Shown here: one piece after another, positions 36,865-48,561 of the stretch
How positions within the stretch are numbered: position 1 is the stretch's first letter
How the letters are laid out: every line of letters starts with the position of its first letter
Assembly (NCBI RefSeq): GCF_000006565.2
Contig: NC_031479.1
Location: forward strand, 2,418,001-2,482,000
Direction of reading: 5' to 3'
DNA length: 64,000 nt
Source: Toxoplasma gondii ME49
Lineage: Eukaryota; Apicomplexa; Conoidasida; Eucoccidiorida; Sarcocystidae
Position numbers and translations under genes: made by a program
The notes under the pieces: model-generated
What the model saw: the letters and a program-made list of their open reading frames with translations, nothing else
Told to the model about the DNA's origin: nothing
Databases searched by the model: none

Positions 36865-37068
36865 GGCGAGGAAGCTGCTTTGGTAGGGTGACTCGATGTA
36901 TCCTCGTCGAGGGGTCAAGGCCGGAGAAAATTCATCAAATGGACGCATGCTGCGGGGAGACGAGAGCGAAGAAGCTAAGGGGCTTCTCGAACACTGTGGG
37001 GAAGCTGCTAGACTTGCGGGAGCGCAAGACAACAGAGGCTGAGGCGTCGAAGAGCCGCTGCGAGGCAT
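30604..37068 (-). CDS. TRAPPC13-like trafficking protein with poly-Ser N-terminus, putative
   Basis: Likely subunit of the TRAPP vesicle-tethering complex. Nine phase-matched exons: 36076-37068, 35208-35679, 34223-34366, 33670-33935, 33137-33275, 32635-32693, 31914-32122, 31317-31631 and 30604-30754, giving 915 residues; human TRAPPC13 has about 420. The C-terminal half follows TRAPPC13 order: RVLCPLSVRRPLQVT and MYVQIENTTDDVPLTIENVI, an AGEQYSVLL strand, a LCLKWSIED...FGAEC segment like the family's W-R/Q strand, then APGGSQSVYLQFLATRSGAH and an end near GGQVIVAQ. The N-terminal half is not recognisable to me. It starts MPRSGSSTPQ, holds about 65 Ser at residues 69-134, then CKYLLATGQLADIPEWRP and a charged insertion encoded in exon 2. 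Assignment rests on strand order and scattered motifs, not high identity. TRAPPC9, 10 or 11 Ig-like domains are the alternative. Confidence 0.55.
30990..31100. repeat. TA/ATAC microsatellite in intron
   Basis: TA-rich run with ATACATAT units in the last intron (30755-31316) of the TRAPPC13-like gene. Confidence 0.85.
31670..31752. repeat. TA/TATAC microsatellite in intron
   Basis: Alternating TATATACATA units in the intron 31632-31913 of the TRAPPC13-like gene. Confidence 0.85.
32396..32470. repeat. TA microsatellite plus ATAGACAT units
   Basis: TA run followed by two copies of TTTGTATAGACATA and ATAGAT units, in the intron 32123-32634 of the TRAPPC13-like gene. Confidence 0.85.
33353..33442. 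repeat. 18-bp minisatellite, five units
   Basis: Five contiguous near-identical copies of TCTGCTTCTTTGGATCTC (33353, 33371, 33389, 33407, 33425), differing at one or two positions, then a degenerate sixth. It lies in the intron 33276-33669 of the TRAPPC13-like gene. Confidence 0.9.
34400..34780. repeat. purine-rich low-complexity tract in intron
   Basis: Plus strand GA/GAA-rich over about 380 bp. On the coding minus strand it is a polypyrimidine run. It lies inside the intron 34367-35207 of the TRAPPC13-like gene. Confidence 0.75.
36668..36863. repeat. (GAA)n / (TTC)n trinucleotide tract coding poly-Ser
   Basis: About 196 bp of nearly pure AAG/GAA repeat. On the minus strand it reads TCT codons, giving about 65 consecutive Ser in the TRAPPC13-like protein. 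The plus-strand frames would be poly-Lys, poly-Arg or poly-Glu and are artefacts. Confidence 0.95.
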
Positions 37069-39231
37069 CCTGAAGCAATGAAAGAAGACGAAAGAAAAGC
37101 GGTGTCAGAGGAGATGCATTACTAAGCAAGAAAAGCAGGGGCTCAGCCTCTCGAGGAGTAATGCGTTTGCGTGGCGAACAATCGCGCAGCCTAAATTCAT
37201 GTCCAGCGCCGAAAAAATGGAAGCTGTATCCGGAGAACAGCAAAACTGGAGATGTAGAACGGGGAGTAGATGCATGTATTCATCTACAAATGCATATACA
37301 TGATAAAAATTAATGTTGAATTATGTCTTTTTATTACGCACATCCACATGTGTATCTACATGTACAGGCACTGACCGTGTGCCAATACAGCGCTGTAGAG
37401 ATAGAGATACGCAGCTACATGTACATCTCTTTGCGTCGATATAGGCTACGGATGGATATGCGGCCATAGAGAGAGATGTATTCAAGTATATATATACATA
37501 TATATACTCTGTGTATTTTGGAAGGCGTTTCTGGTGCCAGTTGAGGAACGAGGTCGTGCGTCCTTTTCTGGTCTTTGTCGTCACAAGAAATAGACAACGG
37601 AGACGAAGAGCGAGGTGTGAAGTTAAAGATTGTACCTGCCTCCATCAGTTCTGCCTTGGCCTGGAATGTTTAGCGCGGGATTCCCCTCGCCTCTAGTTCC
37701 TCCTCCGTCGCTGTTTGCTTCTGGAAAAGAAGGCGCCATCGACCCCCGAGCATGCAGACCCTGCAGCGCGTTGGGGTGCAAGGTTGTCGGAGGACGAAGA
37801 GGACAAAGAATCAACTCTTGACCAGGTTTTCAGGCAAGAAAGACGGACCTGTGGAGCCGCTCTCAGAGGGCAGAGAGAGAGGCCTTCTCCAACATGCCTA
37901 CAAAGTAGGAATATGTCTGTATCATTATTTACATGTGAAAATATACATAAATATGTGGGCGCATGTGTCGAAGGATGCAAGAGAATGTATGCCGGGGGAT
38001 GCCGGTTGCGTAAGACCGGAAAGAGGGAGTTTATCAGACAGCGTGAGCAGAGGCAGACGAAGCAAATGCAGGGGGCGAGGAGGGGAATGAGAAGAGACTG
38101 AAAATAAAGAGCAAAGTCGCGAACAAGAAAGCAGATCAGGTGTCGTACGAGAAGAGATGCAGAAAAGAAAAGATGAAAAACGAAAGGGACGGCGTCTCAT
38201 GCCAGTGTGAGGAGTGTGGAGCAGAGGCGACGACTTCGAGTGAAAGTTCGTATTGAAACTCGGAAAGCAGAGAGGCGGGGACTCCAAGCGCGTAAAGAAA
38301 ACGAATCAAGAGACGAAGTCTGGACGCAAAACTGGGTCGGTTTCCGCGAAGAGTCGCTCCACAGTGGGAGCTCGAACATCACAGAAAGGGAAGGGAAGGC
38401 GAGAGAAAGACTGAACTTGTGAGGGAAGCAAACGGACAAAGAGCGAAGAGGAGAGACGCGTGAAAAGACAGAAAAAAGTCTCTGCAAGCAGACATCCACA
38501 CGTCCGAGGCGCGCGTCCATACCTCTTGTGCAAATTTGCTGGCAAAAATCCAAAGGCAAAAGTGGCGGCTGTGGCGATGAACGAGGACGTGCAGACACAC
38601 AGACAGACCGGTTTTTCGATCGAGAAATTCCGGAAATTCATTCGTCGTTGTTTCCAGCGAGCTGCTGTGTGTGTGTGGCTGAGACGCGGTGAGTCTCCAG
38701 GCCGGCAAAAAGTCCGCGAAAAAGTGAAAGAGCGGGGAAAGATCCGAGCAGGAAGAAAGGAAACGTCCTTTTTTGAGACATTTCAAACGAGGTGAAGGAC
38801 GAGGATGCAAAGCAAACGTTGCTAGCTTGCATGCAAGCTTTCGGCCCCGAGAGTCACGAGCGCGATCGTATACTGCCTGTCGGTTACTCCCTCAAAACAC
38901 TGTCAGAAAAAGAAGATCGCCTTCATAACGCTTTAACGCGCTTTAGCGCGCTTTAGCACAGCTTCTATTATGAGCAACTTCACAAGCACTGCGCAGGTGG
39001 CGGACATCTACATTTACTTCCCTTCCTCAGTGGCACGATCTTGGCGGCTGGAGTGTTTCGCACTTAACACCACCACTGAGTTTGTTTTGCTATTGGCACT
39101 CCGATTTTCCTTCGAGAAATCAGTGAGCAGAACTGCGTAAAGTGTAGAGAGAGCATTCACGTGTTTGTCAGAAAAAGAGACAGGCACAAATCTCCTCAAA
39201 TGGTCGCCCCCCTCCAAGAAGACGTCGCTGG
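37069..39231. other. intergenic, upstream of the TRAPPC13-like gene
   Basis: About 2.2 kb without a supportable exon. It should include the TRAPPC13-like promoter. A short TA stretch lies at about 37488-37508. Around 38.9 kb composition shifts from the GC-rich, purine-skewed style of the left part to lower GC. Three tandem 10-mers mark this edge. Confidence 0.55.
38929..38958. repeat. three tandem CGCTTTARCG 10-mers
   Basis: Units CGCTTTAACG, CGCTTTAGCG and CGCTTTAGCA are head to tail. They sit at the point where base composition changes to the lower-GC block. No function is implied. Confidence 0.8.
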
Positions 39232-40715
39232 CTACTCCCCTTCTTTACACAACAGTTCCAGTTCGCCTGTCTGTACTTTCCTCGTTTCGCCTGTCAGACG
39301 GCGCACCGCATAGCCATGAAAACTTAGGTCTCCACTGGTGAGAACATTCTGAACGGACGTGTTTACTGAGGTCGAAACGCACCGAACTTTGGTGTCTATT
39401 AAGCTGGAAAAGCGAAAGGTTGCGAAAATGCCTGTGCCGCGCAAGGTGCAAGTCACAACTGGGAAACAGAATCATCAGTAGACGTGGGCATCGAACACCT
39501 TCGTCTCGTGGTTTAAGTTCCCTCTGTTTTCAAATCGTGACATGTGCATGTTACTCCCATCAGTTCCAAGCACAAACGCGCCGAGATGCTGGCGGGTCAT
39601 AAAGTGAGTCGGGTCATAAAGTGAGTCTGTCTGTTCGGACAGACTAGAAAATGGGCTGAGCTTTTCACAACCTAGTCAGTACCTGTGGCCCTCCGGTTCG
39701 CTGCTGCCGTTTTTTACGCGAAGCACCAAGAACTCACTCGAGTCTCTGCGGTTTAAAACTTTCAAGAAGTACATCTGCAACGGTGAACGACAAAGGGAAC
39801 CTGCAAAACTGAGTGAGAAACTGTCGCTCCTGTCTCACGTGCAGATTGCACCTTCTAATAAAGTCTGCTTCCACGCGTGGGAAAAGGAGCGACGCAGTGC
39901 CACTGTTCGCGGCAACAGACAACACCACCGACTCGGAAACTTTTACGCTGGGCGCGACTGCAAACGCAGTTGCACCTACAAACAGTGACATCTGACTCGG
40001 TGACACGAAAGAGAGAGCAAGAAACACAGCGTTGAAATGTGCCCTTTCGCTACTCCACAGCAGTCAGGATATCGATGTCCTCAGGAAACATCACATCGAG
40101 CAACACCCATGCGCAGTGGCACTGCTGCTTCTTTCATAGCCACTGGATCAAGAAAAGGCAACTTGGAAGTTCTTGTCATCTGCTCTCGGACAGTTTGTGC
40201 CCCAAAGTAGGCAAGAAAAGCGGACAATCTGAAGCAGAAGTTTTCATTCTGAATAAGAGACTTACAATGGGCAATTGCGCAACCGTAGAAACAACCGCTG
40301 CTTGTTGTGTAACACTTGGGACGGTTCCTGACGGAAAACTACGCATAACTCTCTCTCCGCCCAGCAAGAATGGGCGATATGCAACTAACAAGCTGTATGG
40401 GGTGGTGTGAAACTACTGAGTGACAGTAGACAGTTGAGAAGAAGAGCAAAGGCAGTGATTCCAAGATTATTCCTGCCAACACGGCCGCCGTCGGCACCGG
40501 TGTGACAAGTGCAACAGAGAAGACACCGAGCGAAAAGAATTTTCCGCTGACTGTCGCTTTGCTTGTTTCTCGAGTGTGTAAACGTCACTATTCCTGGCAA
40601 TGGCGCGGGTCTGAGCACACACTGCGAAAGCTTCGTTATGTTTTCTCGTGTCTAGTCACTTGAGATGCACTTCGCATTCCGATCGGAGTTTGTCAGCGCC
40701 ACAGCCAAATGGAAC
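39232..40715 (-). CDS. unknown protein, 3' exons of a minus-strand gene
   Basis: Not recognised. Four minus exons join with matching phases: 40660-40715, 40266-40392, 39852-39991 and 39232-39403 (TAG stop). The junctions include GTAAGT at 40265 and TTTTCCAG before 39403. The encoded tail includes GCGADKLRSECEVHL, VAQLPIMSLFVGATAFAVAP, SVVLSVAANSGTASLLFP and a C-terminus ending ELLCKEGE. One segment (MSLFVGATAFAVA) is hydrophobic. The 40660 exon can also extend upstream in frame to about 40853. 5' exons, probably between there and about 41.26 kb, were not resolved. The gene is apparently divergent from the plus-strand gene at 41965. No domain found. Confidence 0.45.
39594..39645. repeat. 17-bp tandem duplication followed by inverted repeat
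   Basis: GGGTCATAAAGTGAGTC occurs twice head to tail (39594-39610, 39611-39627). Overlapping the second copy is a hairpin with 8-bp arms, AGTCTGTC (39624-39631) and GACAGACT (39638-39645). It lies in an intron of the unknown minus-strand gene. Confidence 0.85.
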
Positions 40716-41964
40716 CTGGAAAAGTGAAGCAAGTGCGATAGATGAAATCTGCCAGGTAGAGAGCCGAACAAGAAAAGCGTCAAGAGCACCGGGGCCGCGC
40801 CACCGTCGAAATTCATTCGCAAAATGAAGGAAAGCCAACCGTATCCAGTAACCTAGCCAGGACGAGGTCCAGCAAACTGCAAAAAGGAAAGAAATGCTTC
40901 CAATAACGGCTGTTGAAAGAAAGCCGCTCTGAGATCGCGTTACTTAAAGGCTCTTCCTAAGCAGGAAATACTTCGCTTGTTTTTCAGGAGTAACTTTAAA
41001 ATCTTAACGCCAGAGTGGTAATGCTTGCCACTACTTACACAGAGTGCAGAGGCCATGCAACTGAGAGGTCAAAGTCAAAAGATGAAGTGAGATTCAAAGC
41101 ACACTGACAAAGTGTTTTGAGATATCACTGCTGACCCGTATTGCGAATGCCATTTTCTTCTGCAGGCTGCATGCCCCGGACACGGCAGCCATTCGCTATT
41201 CTGACGCCGCAGATTTTTTTTCAGGCCCTGAATTTTAGCGCGTCGAATGACGTTGTTTTTCATGGCCTTTCCCCAAGCTTTCCGGCCACAGCAGAGTCTC
41301 CCTAGAGTACCGGGTGTGGAGAACGGTCAAAGCAGCAACGCGATTGCCGTTGAGCTCGCTGGCAAAAGCTCCTCAAGAAGGCAGAGAGCCGCGCTGGCAT
41401 CCTGAAGACCGGGCGGTCACTTCGTAGTGTCTCTTGGACTATCGAGGGGACTGAAGAAGGTTGGGCGGCCCCCGAGAAAATTAGGTTTTGCTGAATTCAT
41501 GTGCCCGTCGAGTTCTGGAGGGCCCGAAAAAACGCAGCGGCGATGTGGAGCAACTAAGCAGCTGCGCCGCGGTTCGTTGCATGCCCGGAGATCTAGTTTT
41601 CAAGACACGGTACTTTTGCGTCAGCGTGGTAAAGCTTGTAACTAGCACGGGACCGCGAGGTCGATGAGCGTGCAGTGGCAGGTCGATTCGAATTGAACGG
41701 AGTCCTTGCTGCGGTTTTGACATTGGTTTTCCTTTCTCCGTGAAAAGGGCAGGTTCTCAAAAATTCCCTCCGCAACCGCGAAGAGGCTTTCCTGAACGCC
41801 CGTCCCTGCAGTGTCTGGGCGCAACAGCCATGAGACCGCTGGCGCCAGAAAACATCCGGCGGAACTCTTGTTGACTTTTGCTCGACGTGGAGAGTCGAGG
41901 ACGATCTTTCTTTTTCGAAAATGCCCAGTGAGTTGTCATGTCCCCTCTCTTGCACGCACGAAAA
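40716..41964. other. likely divergent promoter region plus unresolved 5' exons
   Basis: Between the unknown minus-strand gene and the plus-strand gene at 41965. Candidate minus-strand reading around 41.07-41.26 kb could be the 5' exon of the former but is not decisive. Otherwise nothing recognised. Confidence 0.4.
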
Positions 41965-44900
41965 ATGGTAACCAGGCTGGGCCGGCCGCGGCTCTTGAGC
42001 CCTCCCGGTAGGGCCGCCTCGCGGCCGCACCCGCTTCGCTATATGGCCCCCGACTCGGTGATTTCGCGGCTTTCCCGCTCGTTTCGTCTTTGTCTGTCCG
42101 CTCCAGCTTCTCTACAGACTGTTTTTCTTTTCACTGTCGCTGCCCTACCCCTGCTTCTCTGCCTGTGGTGTCTCACACCTGGTCTCGAGCCTTTGCTTGT
42201 ACAAGCTGTTCCGCACCGGTCCCGCCTCCGGCACTCTGCCAGTGGAAAAAACTTAGAGTTGTTGGGTCCTCCTGCCGCCAGGATCTTTCTCGAAACTTCA
42301 GAGACCTTGGACTCTCCCGAAGACGACCTTCTCGACGACTCCGAGGAGTTCTCTGAATTCCCAGAAGATGTTCTTCCCCAGGCACAAATTGTCGGTGGCA
42401 CCGCCACTGGCAGAGAACTGACAGACGTGGATGACGCCTCTTTTTCGACTCCGTTGTTTCCCGCGTCAGACTCAAACACAGATCCTACACCAACACACGG
42501 TAAATCGCCTTTCTAGTGAGGTCGAAATGCATCAAAGGAAAGGGCGAGCGGCAGTGACGATGCGTCATCGCTGCGCCCGCGCAACAGTCGTGGCTCTCAC
42601 ATGGGTCCGTTCTTCACAGAAATTTTACGCCACTTGTGTTTTCAAAGACCCTTGAAACGTCGCAGAAAACAGACATGGTTATGAAGCGCCTGTTTCCTTT
42701 CGACATCTTGGCGGGAAGGGGTGCACTGTTTACGCATATGTTCTACACTCGACACACCTAGCGCGCATCGCAGTCGTGAATGGCACCCACGTTAGCCGCA
42801 CGGTTAAGGAAGAAAGCCCTGCCGTTTTCCAATGCGAAACCCAGCCGTTACATCATCACATGCGTTGGTGGGAATCTCGAATAATATTTGTCGATTCGTC
42901 TCGACCGCATGCAAATTGCTTTTCCAGTAGAAATGGTCTCGTGTCGCTCGTCTCTGCACGAAGCTTACGAGCTCTTGACATCGAAGTGCGGGTCGCGATT
43001 TAGAGGGCATTTCCTGTTCAGCCCGTTCGCTTTGTCAGCGCAGCGCTGTTGCCATTGTTCGAGTGAAGCGGATGGGCATCAGTGTTTCTATCTGCTGTGC
43101 CAAGTGTGACCATGCCATTCTCTTGCAAACAACAGTGGAAGAGTGTTTTCTGACAGCGAGGTGCTCTGGAAGGACGTGAGTCAGGATCACTCGGTTTCTG
43201 GCAAGCTCAGTCGCGTTCTTGGCCAGAGCGCAAGGAATTGTTTCTGAGACTACGGCTGCACAAATTTGACGTTTCCGTGGATGATTGTCGCTTCCTCGAA
43301 TTGCGTTTTTGTCTGCGAGTAGATGCCCGCAAACGGGACGCCCAGGTGGGCTCGCTGGAAAGGGCTGGATCTGGAGACCAGCAAACCGATGCCGCCATCG
43401 GTCTTGACGCGGTGGCGTTCAACAAAATCAAGATGAGTCACGCACTCGCGCGCGGAGCAGCAGAAGGAATTCTCGGCCAAGGCGGAGACACAGATGGCCC
43501 ATTTGAGGGCCTCCTGTCTGCGGGTGTCGGCCAGACGAAACCAGATGCCAGCAGAAGTCTCGCGAAAAAAGAGGCTCCTCTCCCTGAAGCAGCTGAAGGT
43601 TCACCGTGCACGAAAGCCTCTGTCGAGGCTCGTCTCAAGGCAATCGGGTGCCCTTTAGACCTCGCGAATAAACACTTTGCTCTGGACTACAAACAGTAAG
43701 TTGAATGCGTCTGTTAAAGGTGGAAATCTCTGGTTTCATGGGGTGCCGCGGTACTTTTGTAGCACTATTTGTTTCTGCGCCAGTGTGCATATGTCAGATA
43801 TCACAGACATCGGGAAGGGGAGGCAGCAGGTCGTTTCTCTTTCGCTGCCCCTTGCCTTTTTTAGCAATAAGCTGACTTCGGTACTTACTGTGCTGCATTC
43901 GAATAAAAAAGAGAAAAGACATGTTTACAGTCTTCGCTGGGGATGAACTCCGCGAATCGGCAAGGACACACGCCGCTATGTTGGGCTTTGTCGCTGAAGG
44001 ACTTTCGGCAACAGTGCGGCGCCTATGTCGACACCCGCTACAGGGTGGACTCCATTCGCACTATTGCTTCTTAGAAGCGTTTTTCGCCTGGTTCCGTCTG
44101 TGCAGAGGAGTACGCATCAAGGGCCGCGAGTTCAGAGAGGAACGAGCGTCGAAAATTGCCTATGTGCCTCAAGTCGTATCGGATGCCCCTTCGTACGAAC
44201 CACTCGCCGGCGTCGTTCTCGTTGCCGACATAGATGAGCCGGGGATTGGATCAGATGTTCGCCTCTTGCACCTCGTCGTCCGTCCTAGCGTCTGCGAAGA
44301 GAAAGGAGCAGACCGATGTACGATTCCTTATCTGCTTCCGCCCGTCCCTGTCGGTAAGTCTGTGTTAAATAAAATTCATCGCTTCCTACACTTTGTCCCT
44401 CAGAACTGCTTTTCTGCAAGTTCGCATGCAGTGTGCGGGAGCTTGTTAACGGTATCCCGCAAGGTAGCGATTCAGCTCAGAGTGGAGTTTTGTGTATGTT
44501 CGGTTGCCTCTATTGCGTTCGTTTGTCCGTTCTAACACCCGCGTCATCGGAAGGGCCTCTTGGTGCTGACTCGTATTCCAGAATGTATACGCAAGCAAAT
44601 GTTTCGTTTTCGTTAGGCAGTACTGGTATATGTCAACGATTTCCGCGCTGTGCGTTATCGTACCGCACTGAGAGAACACTCTTGGACACAGTGCTGTTTT
44701 CGCGCTTTTCTCATCTCTTCAGCGGAACCGGCACATCGAATCGTAGCGCTGGGGTTCGACTCGCCAACGGGAAAACGTTTTAAATTCACCGAAGTCTTGA
44801 AGCTAATTCAACAAAAACCTCTCGACGTTGACTTGCGGCGTAAGTGAACGAAAGATCTGCAATTGGAACGTCGTCGTCCGCGTTCGTGCTCTCCGCTGTC

Positions 44901-45885
44901 GATCTACGTTTCTGTTTACCGTGGTCTACTCCATTCGCGAGCGCTCTGGTTATTCCGTACACAAAGCTTCGCTTTCCGAAACAACGTCTGTGCTAATCGG
45001 ACTGATGATGCATGGCACTTCGGTGTCTCCCGTAGTTTCATCGACGCTGCGTCGTAGTTTCGGTTGCTCATAAATCGACTACTAGTCTTCAGCATTATGT
45101 CGCAGATGCTTTCGTAGATTCGGTTTTATCGAAGCCAAAGTCGAGCTAAATTAGAGTGCGCTATGTGCATCTGTTGCCCGTTCGTTCTTCTAGGCGTGTC
45201 TCTTTCACGGCTCATCGAAGAAAACGAAGAGTTCTTTCGCGTCAGACCTGGGACGATCGCGTCACCGTCTTGGAATGTGTTCAAGGTAGGCGATAAAGAA
45301 GCAGTAGTCTAACACGGAGTGTATACTCATTAGAAACAGCGTTCAACGAGTCCTATCTGAGAGATGAGTACTCTCAGTACGATGGTGTTACTGTTCCTAC
45401 TAGCATGTGAGTACTGATTGTCTTGGCTCACACACTTCTTGCATACTGGCAACGCGCATCTCCGCGCGGGTGCTTCGAAAATGGTGTCTCGTTTGCCACG
45501 GTAATAACTAGGTGTTGACTAGTGAAAAGAGTGACATGCAGAGCAGCAAGATGCTGTGACTGTGACGATACAGGTTTACAACGCAGGACCGGCCTTGAAT
45601 TTGGAGGATAAAACGAAGCCTCTTCCTGCCGCTGTTCCTGGTAAAGAAGTGCCGAAGGCGGCCGACGCTCCGGAGAAGACAAAAACGGCTCGTGCAGCAG
45701 AGACACACCAAGCCAGAGGTGCTACAACGAAACCGGAGTTCGGCGGCTATTCGCCAGGTTCTGGGGGGCAACTTAAGCCATCGACTATTTTTGGATATGT
45801 GTTAGGGAGTTTGCTAGTCATTGCTGTCTTCGTCGGTATTGTCGTTGTCACATCAGACTGTGTCTCCGGAGCTACTAAAGTCTGA
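41965..45885 (+). CDS. unknown signal-anchored protein with C-terminal transmembrane helix, model partly unresolved
   Basis: Not recognised. Exons read: 41965-42499 (ATG in AAAAATGG context), 43227-43695, 43931-44353, 44404-44463, 44621-44839, 45194-45285, and a last exon ending with TGA at 45885. Exons 1-2 and 3-6 are phase-consistent. The joins 43695 to 43931 and 45285 to the last exons are not, so a small exon is missing or the copy is damaged. N-terminus: a basic segment then a hydrophobic helix (VFLFTVAALPLLLCLWCL), then an acidic stretch (SPEDDLLDDSEEFSEFPEDV). The middle looks globular (LRESARTHAAMLGFVAEGL, AGVVLVADIDEPGIGSDVRL, AVRYRTALREHSWTQCCFRA). The C-terminus is a Pro/Lys-rich stalk, a helix (VLGSLLVIAVFVGIVVVTS) and about ten residues. 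The topology suggests a secretory-pathway or surface/organelle membrane protein. Lower GC than its neighbours. Confidence 0.5.
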
Positions 45886-46771
45886 TCGTTTTTTAGCTTC
45901 GCAAACTGCCTGAGAAAGAACAAATATTTATTTTGGACCGCAGACACCCAGGGCAAACACTTTTTGCGCTGCAGGCTTTCTGCCGTGGACGGGTTTCCTG
46001 TTGTTGTACCCCGTGGACAGGGAACTTGCGAGTAGGAGCCGATTGCATTTCGTTTATCATGAAATTTCGCTGACGGCCAGCTCCCACTCGGGACGCTGCC
46101 GCCAAAACAGCGGAGTGTGTCGCAGCTTGCACTTCGCTCCCGAAACTAAATGTAAATTTATTTGCTGCCCCAGGGTCTCGAGTTTTCGTGGGAAACCTTT
46201 TCTGTGGCAGAACGTTTCCCTGTTGCGACATTCGCCCTTCATCGCTAACACGCGCAAAACCTGCACAGTTCGGTATGAGCTTATTGAGAGAGAGTATTCA
46301 CTATTCATCAAAAGATCAACCAAGTCTGCACCACGAAAGGAGCGAACGTGTTTTCCTGTCTACGCAGGAAGGGGAGCGATGAGACTAGAGAGCTGACTTA
46401 TTTCAGAAAATCATGCGTAGCGCATTCCGAAACGTGACTTCAGCGTTCCTAAGAGTTGGGGGGAGGGTTGGTAAGAGGAGAGGAGGGGAGGTAACGGCGG
46501 AGCAACGGGGTATATCACTGACAACAGAGTTTCTTTGACAAGGTACGTCATCCCTGTGAATTAGCACCAGCCTCTGGCATCGAACAATGCAGAGGGCGTT
46601 GTGCTGAGCACACCATTGAGGGGGAACGTGGGAGTTCTGCTGCTCCATAGAAGTTCGACAAACCTGACGGTGTATCTTGCAACATCTACGACGTGCAAAG
46701 TGCCCGTCTAAGGAAACATGACCCCAGAGTATCAATCGAGCAAATTTAAAGGTCACCAGCGCACATTAATC

Positions 46772-48561
46772 ATGCTCCGACAAATGTTTACTTCGGGTAG
46801 GATGAGGTGGATTTTGTTGTTTTTGTCGGGGTTCACAGAGAGCGGTGCTTTTGTTGGATTTTCTGCCAGATTTGTGCATTGCCCTTTTCACAACATGTTA
46901 ACCCTGGTAGCAATTACGCATGCATCCGGTAAGCGGAATTTAGAAGCTTCACATTGACGAATGCCAAGCAACAAAGGTCGCAGTGACAACTGACCTGCAT
47001 GTTGAGAGTACTGAGAGAGTTAACAGCACCGTTTTTTCTCGTCGATTCTACGACAGTTATGAGGACAAAAGTGGGTTTCGTTTGTCTCTGAAGAAGTGCT
47101 CTTTCCCTTTTCTTTGAAACACACTTGCCTTCTCACAGTTAGTATGATCGCAAAGTATCAGAAGCCACAGGCATGTCTGACGACGAAGTGAATCTGGCGT
47201 GAAACGCTCGCTGCTTCCAGATTTATTAGCAGATGCAAATGAGCTGTGTTATTTCACCCTGAGATGTTTCGACACACAGCGTGACTCCTATTGTGCGTCA
47301 AGCACTGCCCTAGTCATTTCGAATGCTCCGACAAACTTGTCGTTCGTTACATTAAAACTGAAATAGAAAACGGGCTGCGAATCCGAAACAGCCAAACAAC
47401 ACAACACATACGCGCAAAGCTGGAGAAGCAGTGCACGCTGAGGAGCCGTTGCCGGACGGTATCTACAAAGAAAATGGAGTGGAGACTGGAAATCTCAGTC
47501 GGTTTCTAGTCGTCCTATGTTTGTTTGCCAACCAGAAATTGATGGCATTAGTTTGACCTGTACTGACGCAACTGGGAGACGTATTTTGTGTGTGCGAACG
47601 GATGAGAAGGCCCCGCACACTGCCTTTGAGCCAAATCCCCTCTACGGGAGCTACACGGTTCGTTGGCTACACGATACCCTCTCTGACACCTTACTCAACA
47701 ATGCAAATAAAGAAAAGATGGACGGTCACGGGCCAATGAGCATCGCGACTTGCACGAGTTCCTGGCAAATGCACAAACAACCTCTTCCGACGTCGATGTC
47801 CTACTGCTTTAGCATCCTGCTTCAATTCGGGAGCATTCTTCTCTTTTGTCAGGCTGCAACAACGGGGTAAGCGTATCGCCTGGTGATCGATTCTTCAAAG
47901 AGGGTGCGAGAAGGCTTATCGAGTCTCCACACGCCCTGGACACCACGCGGGGTTACAGGGTCTGCTGTGCCTTTTGAGATCATCCCTACGTTGCTAGTCG
48001 CTCACTGACATTGAAATTGCGTCGAATAGCAAAACAGACAACCTCACTAAGCAATATGCAGAATCCAATGTTCTGGCTTGTGGCACACTTCAGCGCGAGT
48101 TACTCCCTTTGAAAACCAACGTCGTTTCCATGGAGGCTTAGCACCTACCGAGTCACAGCAGCAGATGCGCATATCAAAGGGGCTCTTAACTTCTCCTCTG
48201 TCACCTAAGGAGCGTCCGTTGGACGACACGTAGTCCCGCACCGGGCATTCATTAATAGTTCACAAGAAACAAAGGTACACGCCGTTCCGTTAGCTCCTCG
48301 CACGGACAGCGGTGTGCTCTTTTCCACTGGACCGGTGTGCCTCGCTTGCCTAACAGAACAGGACAAGAAGAACCGCGTCCTCTTCCTGCAACCGCTTCTC
48401 CGCCGGACGGAACGATTGCCATTTTGGTCATTATGCTGATCGGTTCAATTTTCGCGACGTGGTGTAACTGGCATCTTTGGTTCACCCGGAGACTCTACGC
48501 TGTACCGAGGACTGAAGGTTCCCGGATTACCCGGTCCAGTGGAGAGTGGGCGATCCAGTGA
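46772..48561 (+). CDS. unknown secreted-then-membrane-anchored protein
   Basis: Not recognised. Exons 46772-46928, 47221-47338, 47510-47866 and 48294-48561 join in phase to 299 residues plus TGA. The donor at 47339 (GTCGTT) is weak; the others are good. N-terminus has a probable signal peptide (MRWILLFLSGFTESGAFVGF). The ectodomain is Cys-rich (ELCYFTLRCFDTQRDSYCA, VCQPEIDGISLTCTDATGRR). A second hydrophobic stretch (CFSILLQFGSILLFCQAA) may be membrane-inserted. A Pro-rich stalk precedes a clear helix (TIAILVIMLIGSIFATWCNW) and a short basic tail. The general plan matches the gene immediately to the left (N-terminal hydrophobic helix, ectodomain, Pro-rich stalk, C-terminal helix), but I see no clear sequence identity between them. 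Confidence 0.45.

Noticed and set aside
36454..37073. Plus-strand frames with poly-Lys and poly-Arg
   Set aside because: Antisense readings of the trinucleotide tract that encodes poly-Ser in the TRAPPC13-like gene.
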